The notes below the pieces were generated by a model. The model made no database searches. It had not been told where the DNA came from and was given only the letters and a program-made list of their open reading frames with translations. A stretch of DNA of 64,000 nucleotides, taken from positions 51,001 to 115,000 of the forward strand of contig MVGU01001202.1 in the NCBI GenBank assembly GCA_002005505.1, in the 5' to 3' direction. The DNA comes from Botryococcus braunii. Lineage: Eukaryota > Chlorophyta > Trebouxiophyceae. Of this stretch, positions 47,226-64,000 are shown piece by piece. How positions within the stretch are numbered: the first letter of the stretch is position 1; every line of letters starts with the position of its first letter. A program made the position numbers and the translations under genes.

Positions 47226-50200
47226 ATGAGGCGAGCACGCTTCACGAGCCCCCAGAGGTCTCGTCTGGGCTTGTCGCCACGGGAAACCGTCTTTCTTGGA
47301 TGCGTTGCAATACTTGCATGTCTGCTTATTGCTCAAGCTGCTCATTTGTGGAGAGCTTCCACCAAAGATAGCACTTTAACTGCCGTCCTTTCCACGACAC
47401 GGGTTGTAAGGGACAAGACAGCCATCGGGCACAAGGAACGGAAAATAACTACAAGAACTAACCTTATCATTGATGGGTTCCATCGCGATGATAAATACAG
47501 TAAGAAACTCCAGAAATCCATCTTTGATGAAGAACAAAGTGGAGAAAACGGGGACACAACGGGCCTTGATGAACAATTACAGCATGATTACGCATCCAAC
47601 TCACATTCGAGGGGGAAGGCGTCTCATATCGTTGCCTCGCAAGCAACTGATGAGAATTCTCAAGGGCCCATTCTGAAGTCTGCAGAAACTTCGGTCACGG
47701 AGGGAAGCCTCCCCAAGAAAGGGATCATAGCCGCCAACTCTTCGCGTGCTCACCCTGTAAAGAAAGAATTTCAACAAGCAAAAGATATTGCAATTCCCAA
47801 GCTGTTTGATTGGGAAACTTATCTCTTGTACCAACCAGAGCTGAGAGCAGCTGGAGTTGACACAGAGAAATTAGCAAAACAGCATTACTTAGACGTTGGC
47901 CGGAGTAAGGGGTTTGTATACAAACGCCTCCGTGTAGTGATGCGTTATACAGCTTGTGGTGGCTTGATTAATCAGCAATACAGCCATATTGCCGCGTTCT
48001 CGCTTGCTGCAGTCTTGGGAGCCGAGTTGGTGTTGGCTCCTGCCGTAAAGCGTGATTCCTTTGCTCATTATTTCAGTACTTTCAAGGAGCAAAACGAAGT
48101 CAGCTGGATGGCTGCACCACTGGAATCTCTGCTAGATGTGGATGCTATTGTGCAGTACTGGGCCAACAAAAGCCTCGCTGTCCACAAGGTAAGCATCTGG
48201 GGTCTCGCGTGAAGCCACAATTCGGCGTCCAATTGTACTGCACAAAAAAAGCTCAAATTACCAGTCTTATCTCACCGGAACCTCATTCGGTAAGGCTGAA
48301 CCTCAGAGTGGCATTTGTGACAAATGGAGAGGGTGGGACACTGCAGGTTCCTGGCCTTGTGCCGTTCCCCGACCTCACGCAGCCAGAAGTAGCCTTTCCC
48401 ATGTACAATCAGCCAGGTGTTGATCCAGACACCATTGCAAGGCTTGAACGTGTATACTTGCAGGTATGATCCGTTTCGCAGCCTATTCACTTTACAGTCT
48501 ATCCATGTCTCGGTAAGCTGGGATGTTGTTGCCTCCTACTCTTGAGAAACTCTACCTTCACCCATGCATGATTGATGCAGATGATGACCCTCTGTAATTC
48601 AGGAGGGAATGACTAACACATGCAGTGTGACTGAAAACATTGATGGACCGTTACTCCATTTGCCACATCTGAAGTTCTGTGCCAATGTGGATCAAACGTG
48701 CTTCGTTTGGGGGATGCAGAATTTGGATATGCCAGAATTGATTGAGAAGGCTAGACAAGCTGTTATTGGGCATGCTGGAAAACTTCTTAGACAGAATCCA
48801 GACAAGGACGTGGAATTCCTTGTCCTAGACTTGCCTTGTACCTTCTACATGATGCGCTCCGTTAGGTAGGTAGACTGTCAAGCATGGACTACCAAAAGGA
48901 AAATCATCCTGACCTCTTGGGAACACAACGTTTAGGGAAAACATGCGGGGCAAGGGAGAGTCTATTGCTTTCAGTTCCAATGCCAACACATCTGCAAGTT
49001 TGAAATCGAGTTCGGTATCATTATTATGGCCTTCAGCTTTGGGTCAGCATCTTCAAAATAGACTCATGATGTGTAGACCTCCATGGTGTTGAGCTTCGAA
49101 AAACATACCTTGCACTAATTTTATAAACTATCCGTGGAATGCAGTGCACTGAGAGTTGTAACGGAAGTCGCAAGAAGCCTCCGGTGGTCCCGTATGATAG
49201 AGAGCCTAGCCGCCACCGTCATACAGGGCATGCAAAATGCTTCCTCTGGACAGTACAATGCCCTGCATCTTCGCATTGAAAAAGATGCTCGTGATTGGTC
49301 TACGATCATGGGAGGCAAGCAGGTACTCCGCATAAGAGTGTATTGTTTTTGCTTGCAATCTTTTGGGCCAGGGCCCCCGGGAGGAGGGAGGGTGAGCATT
49401 GCATATCAGACGGTGTGTCCTTAAAATGCAGGTAGGAGAGTAATTGCCATACTCTTGGGAGGCTTGATCAATCTGGGTACTGACCAAGTATTTCAAAGTT
49501 GGCCTCATTAGACTCATTAGACTATTTGTAGAGAAGTCTCACACTATGTTCTGGTTTCAGGCAGTGTGGCAAAGCTATGTCCATGCTATGCGCCTTGCTG
49601 GATTCAGCAACAACACTTCTGTGTATGTGGCATCTGGCTTGCTAACTTATGGAGCTGAGCACGGTAATGCCCTCCTCGCTGCCTTTATGTAAGAAGCCGT
49701 AACTTACCAACTTCCCTTCAATTGCGGGTCGAAAGCACAAACCAGAAGGCCCGTATACTTGTACCAAGGAAGGAGGAAGGACAAATTAAATCCAGAACCA
49801 GCCATTATGGCTGAAGGGATGACGATACAATTGTCTAGGATCTTGGTCTACTACTAAGAGTTGGATGTCCCTCAAGCATTCATGTATGCCTGTTTAAAGC
49901 GATAACCACAAACCTGCAACCTGTTCACCGTCTTGCTGCCACATGAAGCGAGTAACTGATCAAACTGGGGGACGGAATCCGTCCATAAGCCAACTCACAA
50001 GGTCCAGAAGTAGAACTTTGTTGTAACTTCCCACCGAATTCAGGAATATGTTGGTCAACATGCATTTGTTCTCCTGTTACTTTTCTGTTGCAAGTATGTA
50101 GGTTGGTACCTAAATGCAAGTTGAGTCAAACACTTCTCTGGTTGACCGCAGAGATGGGCCAGATAATCAGAACCATGAAGCACCTTGGTCTCTGCAGTGA

Positions 50201-50455
50201 AGTCTACTATAAAGAGATGTACTTGCCAAAGGCCGAAGTTGATGGTGAGTACCAAATTCAATGTTGTTTGCCAGTTCACATTTGGGCTTCTGTTGCCAGT
50301 TTGCCCTGGAAACGTTGCTATTTCCTGCACTGTCACCATGAAAGGCACTAAAGTCGCAGACTCGAATATGCCCGTGACAGACGTTCAAATGCTGAATGTC
50401 CATTTGGTGAGTCTGCGAAACGGGAACAATGGCACGGAAACCCATAACGAGTACT

Positions 50456-50500
<45 letters not shown>

Positions 50501-50927
50501 GAAGCCGGTCCCGCCATAGTTGCTGCATTCATTTCTTTTCAACTTGACTAACGACATCACTGTGGTTGATTCTACAGCATTGTGTCAAATAGAGTGATAC
50601 CTTGATTCTTTGACTGCCTTGTCTTGAGCTTCCACAGCTTAGTGGCCATGACTTACTTTGCTTACTCAAACGGCCCTTGCACACAACAGTACTGATACCT
50701 GTGAGGGGGTTGTATCCACAGGCCTGAATTCAGAGCAGAAGGCTTTAGTGGACTTCTTGGTGCTTTCTAAAGGGAAGGCATTTGTCGGATTTGGGTCTTC
50801 TACCTTCAGTTTCTACCTCAGGGAGTATCGCGCGTTGGCTTCTATCCCACGCTCTTCGTCCGTCCTGGTTGATGCATCTATAATTGGCACTGATCCTTTG
50901 TTCCATTCGGCAGGCACTGTTGTTTGA
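47226..50927 (+). CDS. Type II membrane GDP-fucose O-fucosyltransferase-like protein
   Basis: Exons: 47226-48188, about 48300-48463 (5' edge unresolved in phase), 48603-48865, 49145-49322, 49561-49663, 50152-50244, 50722-50927 (stop). From 48603 on, phases close. A short basic head is followed by one membrane anchor (TVFLGCVAILACLLIAQAAH, about residues 19-38), a charged stem of about 180 residues, a W-x-x-Y segment (FDWETYLLYQPELRAAGVD), then the catalytic region: RYTACGGLINQQYSHIAAFS (position of the GGxNxx nucleotide-sugar motif), YNALHLRIEKDARDW (the HxRxExD-type motif), VYVASGLLTYGAEHG, and the C-terminal EQKALVDFLVLSKGKAFVGF. This layout fits a Golgi enzyme of the plant O-FucT-like superfamily. 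Donor is expected to be GDP-fucose; acceptor unknown. ATG at 47226 is used; the frame opens nine bases earlier without ATG. Confidence 0.82.
50457..50499 (+). repeat. 43-bp poly-T tract in an intron
   Basis: Uninterrupted T run within the intron between exons 50152-50244 and 50722-50927 of the O-fucosyltransferase-like gene. It could be the reverse of a poly-A tail from a retroposed sequence; no source gene was recognised next to it. Confidence 0.95.
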
Positions 50928-53916
50928 GTTTCTTACTCATTCGATAGCAAGATGGATCAGAGTCCCTCAGAAAGTGCCTTTTGGCAAGTGCTTCACCATA
51001 TGTTTCTTTGTCAAAAGCAGTATGGGCATGCATGGTGGATAGGTTAAGCCTGCCAGTGCATGCTCTAAATATACTCATGCTGACCCATGAGCACATGTGA
51101 TGCGGTTTGACAAGCATATCTGTGCGATGCTAACACACATTGCAGCGGCATCGCTTATTAAAAACTGCGGAAACATTAGGGAAAGGGAACCTACTAGATG
51201 AGGAATTCTAAGGACATTGCAGTTACGTCGCATAGCAAAAACCCTGGAGAGGGAGTATCGATGTTGTATTAGAACAGATTCTGCGAAGCTCCACGCAAGT
51301 CAGAGGACTCGAGTGCAAGTTTCAACCGCAGGTTTTTCCCTACGATGGAAATCTGTTTGCACATCGGAAATGTTGGAAGCTCATGGACATGGCTGTCCAT
51401 GGAACATGATGGAATTTTGATGGATACTTCAGGAGATGCCATGAGGAAGTCATGGCAAAGCAAGGGACAATGAGTTCTCTTTCCGGCTCAGATGTCATTT
51501 GATTTCCCGGGTGCTGTAAGTTCATGTTAACTCCACTCCAATCTGTTTCGCATGTTTCAGGTATTTTGGGTGTAGACACTGCTGGGGACATGGAGTTATT
51601 GTGAGAGTTCCGAGCACAGGTATTCCAAATATGCAGTTTTGATCCACATTAGGGGCCAGTGGCATGGAATCAAAGTGCCTGAAAGTGCATTCTTAGAAGA
51701 GTATACGTTGGCTCTCGGTGTTTTGGGTTGCACATGCGCCGCTGCTGTAGCAGTACTATTAAGCATGAGTAACTCTGAGGCGCCGGAGATAGCATGAGAT
51801 ACGCCAACCAAAGTTGTTCGGGGTCGTTGTTGCATCTCTAAGGTGCATACCCAAATCCACTGCCGAGGGGAGAAATGTATTCTGCACGAGTCGAAGGTAG
51901 TGCATGTGAATGTGCTCGTCTTTTTACAGCTCTGGAAATGTACTTTGATTCAGCAAAAAGGGACCTGTACAATTCACACAGTGCTTAACCTCTCTGACAT
52001 GCTACTGAAGTCTCTGAAGTACTTGGAGATAGTTTCAAGCTAACTGCTGAAGTCTGTCAAGTTGTAGAGGTTTACATTTAATGCGCTGTGGACTCCCCAG
52101 TTGTTTGTGCGCATGACAGCACAAATTGCCGAGTGGCAACAGCTACTGTTTCTTGTCACATAGGGGCAAAAGTACCTGTCTTGCACACTAGAGGATCAAG
52201 TTGAAGGTACTTGATTGGGTCAAATGTCTACAGCTGTCTTGAATTATATGAATGATTTGGCCAGGATGAAGTGCAACCGGGTGTGTCGTATGGTGTTAGG
52301 CCTTCAGGTATTAGGGAGCTCAAAGTCGAGGCAAGGGAAATCAGATGTGCTCATCCGCCTGCGACGGAATGCATGTACCATATCACCTGGGTCAATAAAC
52401 ACGTGTAGATGGGGGGGAGGGCCACAAGGCAGTTGGCTGGCCGGGGTGCTCTGACCCCATGTCGCACTTGTCCCAACGGACGAACCAAATAAGGAAGACA
52501 AGGGGAATGGAGGACCAGTGGCGATGGGGTTGTTTTGGGGGGGGGGGGGGGGGGGCGGGGGTGACAAGGGTGGACAGAGATAAGAACCACATGGTTTCGA
52601 CTGGGTAATAACTTGGGAAACCACCCGGTATGTCAGGTCAGCCGCTGGTTAAGTATCATGCTCATACTTGGACTGGACACACGATGTGGCAGCAGGGCAA
52701 TTTTGACAGGAGCAGGGTGGCCACCCTGCCATGGCAGGCTTGTAAAGACTGAGACCTTGAGCATCTTTTGGGTTGCATCACCGCGGAGCCTTAGGAGTTT
52801 GCAACGTCAGTCAGGTGTCCCTCCATCCTCCTCAAAGGCTGCAGTGTTGGACAGCTTGACCATGTGCTTGTGCTCCGTATTATGTTGCTCAATACATCAA
52901 CATAACTGATCTGACAATTGAGGTGGTGGAGTTTGCTGGATCTCAACCTCCGCACGCTTTGACATAACTAACCTGACAAATGAGGTTGACATGCAAATAT
53001 TACTGATGATATTCGACAAAATTAAAATCACACTTCAGATATGTATGGCAGGGACCTGAAAATTGTACATGGTAGGTCCCCTTTGCAACGGAGGGTCAAC
53101 AGCGACCAGGATTGTAAAGAGGGGTCGAAAACAATACACAAGTCATATGTAAATTTACAGGTCTTCTCTGAGCGTCCCAGTCACGGCACCGCCACTCCTC
53201 CACCCCTTGTTCAAGTATAGTGGAGGTAGTTGGTTCCCACCTCGGGATGCCCTTCCCACTAGATACATGCACACTCAGCTTCCTCCAGTACCAAAACAAA
53301 TACAAACAAGTTTTAAAAATGCACGAATCAACTCCAAATGTCAACGAGGATAACGCAAGCTACACGTCTGCGACAGTCAACTCAGGGGCCAGATGGATAC
53401 ACATTGCGGCAGCAAACATTAAGGCATTCCTAGTGGACGCAGCTGTAAGTCCTCACCGCTTTGTGCAACAGTGGCCACGCTCTCAAGCCATTTGCGCCAT
53501 TTCAACACGGCTTAGGCCACCAGAACCCATGCAACAATAAAGTAACATGACAAGCACATCGGTGGCCGATGGAGCGCAGGCAAGCCAGCCAAGCAAACCG
53601 CTTGTCCTAAGCAGTCCAAGCTGCAGCGTGAACAGCGCAAAATGCAGCAGTTTGCCAACAGACAGCGGGAGGAATCAAACAACGCCAAGGGTGAGGTCCC
53701 AGCGCTCCTCTCATGTAACAAGATGAGGGTGGGCTAGCAACTCTCCTATCCAGGATTTGGGGTGGCCACGGCTAGCGCCCTGGTCGTGCACTCTGAGCCA
53801 AGGCTGTTCCAAAACGAGTAACTCCGACCACATATTCTATGGTAAATGTGCTTCTAATTCTTCCTGAAGATAACTTCAACAAAAGAGGGCCGAACTGAAA
53901 CAGCCAGAGGGGAAAG
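50928..53916. other. Convergent interval with no firm gene
   Basis: Lies between the O-FucT-like and patatin genes. Two stretches look mildly coding on the plus strand: about 51664-51799 (ending with a hydrophobic CTCAAAVAVLLSMSN segment and a stop) and about 53614-53691 (QREQRKMQQFANRQREESNN, followed by a GTGAGG donor). They may be exons of an unrecognised gene or chance. A G homopolymer lies at about 52537-52560. Confidence 0.35.
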
Positions 53917-59368
<5,452 letters not shown>

Positions 59369-59472
59369 ACGTTAAGTTATCTTAAATTTTAACATGTGAT
59401 GCTCGATGGTCAAGATATCAAGGACGGCGATTTTTAGACGTTTGGATCGCGGCAATTGATGTTATCAGTACG

Positions 59473-59482
59473 CCGATGCGGA
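59473..59482. promoter_or_regulatory. CCGATGCGGA motif upstream of the patatin gene
   Basis: Exact third copy of the 10-mer, 105-114 bp upstream of the patatin ATG at 59368 in a CpG-rich stretch. Regulatory role inferred. Confidence 0.3.
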
Positions 59483-60372
59483 TAGTCTAAACAGGGAGTC
59501 GGATAATCCAGTTTATGTTTACAATATTATACAAACTCTATGCAACCAGAGTTCTAGACTATGTATGTTATTCACTTGTGCAGGTAAGTATCCTCGTCCG
59601 ACGAGAGGCGTTTCAGCAAAAGCGTATCCACCAGTGGAAGTGAAAGTAACCTGGAGGTTGAATTCTTTGCTGACCCAGCCCAGGATGCAAGATACCTGCT
59701 AGGCTTGTGCTTCCTCTCTCGTGCGTATTCTTAACCGAACACCCAGGAGACGTACGGAAAGTGCACATATATTTGGCGGCCACGTCATAATTGATTTATA
59801 GGCCCCACGCCACGCGGGTATGGCCCATCACGTGATTTGCTGGGCCAAAGGGCTCAGGGTGTTCTGTAGATCCCTTCCTACTCTCTGTATCTCTGCCTTT
59901 CTACATGGGATAATGTGGGAGTGTAACTGAATCTGTATCTGTACCTCTCCTTTTCACACATGTTCGGCATGTCACTTCAAATATGAATATGCCTTATACC
60001 CGAGCATATACCCCCTTTTTTGCACTTACGTACATTCGGATGTCCATCGATGTCGACACGTGACTATTCGGGCATCGGGGGCCTGAGACTGAAATATCTC
60101 ACTTTTCCTTTAAATATGAACAGAATATCAGCCTGCCTGATGTGTAGCATATCGCTTCCCCACGCATACGATCAGAGCAAAACTGCCAAGCTTCCACACT
60201 GGGCAATGGAGACTTGAGGCAAAAGTTTGTTGCATGTGTGTTGGGTGTTACGGATATGATTGTTCTACTCTCAGCTGCCAAGTGTGATATTTCCTACACG
60301 GTTACCTTGCATTACTTGAGACCTGCAGTTTTGCCAAAGCGTTGCATCTAAGGACACAAACATTCACTGAAA
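59483..60372. other. Intergenic, no supported gene
   Basis: Upstream of the patatin gene. No recognisable protein; contains only short open frames. Confidence 0.5.
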
Positions 60373-60570
<198 letters not shown>

Positions 60571-60572
60571 GG

Positions 60573-62797
<2,225 letters not shown>

Positions 62798-63830
62798 AGC
62801 ATAAGCAAAGACACGTGGCACACAACAGCTGGTCCATCAACCCTTGCGAGGGAAATAGGCAAGACAGGCGGACAGGACGAATAGCAGATACAACAAGGGC
62901 ATCCACGGCATCTTAAATGAAGCCCAAACCCATAGTGGAAACAATAGCCACAGCCTATTTGCAACTCTGGCTAGCTGGCAGACGAACGACACAAACCTGG
63001 TTGCCCCATGCTTTAAGCAACACCCACGCTGCATATGGAGCCTTGGCAGCACAACTGGACATGCAAGATCCGATACTTGGACGCAAACAAGCAGCCCACA
63101 CAGGTGCATTAGAACGCCTTCACAAATCTTTGGTTAATGCCCGTTGCCCAAACACTTGCTGTATATGACGAGCATCCAGGGAAGAATGTACACAGCAACA
63201 GGGGAATACATTAACAACCCAACTTAATGACCAGTGCAAAGCTGCATACACATGGGCACCTTTTTTCCTCTGCAGGAAGTATTTGCCGACAAGATCCCTT
63301 CTAAAAGCAAGTTTGGACCCCACACATCAACAACGCTCCTGGCCATCACACCCACAGTGATAATGAATTCCCCGGCGCTGGTATCTGCACTACCAATAAC
63401 TAATTGACTGACGGCATTTTAAGTTTGCATGAAGAATCCTTGCCCCCGGCACCCACAACTGCAAATCAGGGTCATTGGCCATGCCAGCGTGCAGTCAAAG
63501 TCTCTTGCAAGGGCCACCACATTTGCAACCCAAATCCTTGCCCGAGGCACCCACGATCGCAACCAACATCGGTAGCCACACCACACATCATGCAGCTCAT
63601 GCTGTAATCACCTTATAAGGATACTTCTCCAGCTTGCTGATCGTGGTAGCGCAAGCAGCACGACAGCGTGGCCACATGCAACTGATGCAGCTGCGTACGG
63701 AGAGGGACGGCGGGAACATCACACCCGCTGTTCTCTATTCCCTGTCAACACACTGATATTGCCAACTGCTTTTGGCGCAACAAACTGCACCGCCTTGCAT
63801 GAGTTCCTGGATAGCAAACAGGTAAAAACT
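62798..63830. other. Intergenic, no supported gene
   Basis: No recognisable gene. A diverged direct repeat (AATCCTTGCCC...GGCACCCAC) occurs at about 63436 and 63531. Confidence 0.45.
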
Positions 63831-64000
63831 CTACTCATCGTCACTGTCAAAGGTGATTTTGGACGACTTTTGCGCTGGATCGACGTCTTTGAAGTGAGCG
63901 CCGTAAAGTTTGTTCTCCTTCTTCTTGACTGTGGACCCGAAACGCAGGAGCTCCGGGGGAATGGGCTGCCCCGCCTCCCTCAGAACGTTCATCAACTCCC
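63831..64000 (-). CDS. DEAD-box RNA helicase, C-terminal exon (RH5/DBP3-like), partial
   Basis: The stop codon is at 63831-63833 on the minus strand and the frame is open to the window edge, giving 56 residues. The sequence runs [20 protein letters not shown], then [20 protein letters not shown] and an acidic end KITFDSDDE. This is the characteristic C-terminal extension of plant RH5/STRS1-type and yeast Dbp3-type ATP-dependent RNA helicases, following the helicase core (nucleolar rRNA processing; stress-linked in Arabidopsis). The helicase core lies outside the window. Attribution rests on the tail alone. Confidence 0.72.
   Translation of the reverse strand, partial: ELMNVLREAGQPIPPELLRFGSTVKKKENKLYGAHFKDVDPAQKSSKITFDSDDE

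Noticed and set aside
46729..47229. Plus-strand ORF just upstream of the O-fucosyltransferase-like gene
   Set aside because: Random composition, no domain, and it overlaps the CpG-rich promoter; the anchor-bearing frame from 47226 is the better start.

Overview
This is eukaryotic nuclear DNA, almost certainly from a photosynthetic green-lineage protist (a green alga; chlorophyte/prasinophyte versus early streptophyte cannot be decided by eye). Genes are broken into short exons by GT-AG introns. Their products include a nuclear-encoded Ycf45-type plastid ATPase, a protein with a thylakoid-type leader, a plant/fungal glycerophosphocholine acyltransferase, a plant-type SAC3A/LENG8 protein and the end of a plant RH5-type DEAD-box helicase. 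The window is extremely rich in (CA)n, (GA)n and homopolymer tracts, most of them inside introns. No prokaryotic operon, CRISPR array, rRNA or convincing tRNA was seen.

Layout: 0.3 kb, one exon of an unrecognised gene (-). 4.1-9.9 kb, Ycf45/SPD1-like plastid ATPase (-). 10-13.6 kb, unassigned sequence with a palindrome and weak ORFs. 13.6-15.7 kb, GPC1-type acyltransferase (-), head-to-head with RAD51 (+, 16.3-17.9 kb). RAD51 converges on METAP2 (-, 18.1-21.8 kb), which is head-to-head with a small two-helix thylakoid protein gene (+, 22.2-23.1 kb). 23.1-28 kb has no recognised gene but holds a candidate inverted-repeat element and a degenerate tandem repeat. 28.1-35.8 kb, a probable VHS/GAT (TOM1-like) sorting protein gene (-), head-to-head with a SAC3A/LENG8-like mRNP gene (+, 36.5-42.9 kb). 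47.2-50.9 kb, a type II membrane O-fucosyltransferase-like gene (+). 53.9-59.4 kb, a patatin-like lipase gene (-). 60.6-62.8 kb, a recent 1.1-kb tandem duplication. 63.8-64.0 kb, the 3' end of a DEAD-box helicase gene (-).

For GPC1, RAD51, METAP2, the thylakoid protein, SAC3A and the patatin gene I rebuilt exon chains whose lengths and splice phases close into one frame from start to stop, so these are strong models. The Ycf45-like gene closes over nine exons but its N-terminus is unresolved; the O-fucosyltransferase gene has one unresolved junction; the VHS/GAT model is partial. The genes do not form one pathway; they are an ordinary housekeeping mix (recombination, protein maturation, mRNA export, lipid remodelling, plastid functions). 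Of the assigned genes, three pairs are head-to-head with compact shared promoters. No complete novel system is visible. The most interesting signals are odd-length perfect palindromes in promoter intervals, a repeated CCG-N3-CGG-type 10-mer, a candidate DNA transposon, and an uncharacterised thylakoid membrane protein.
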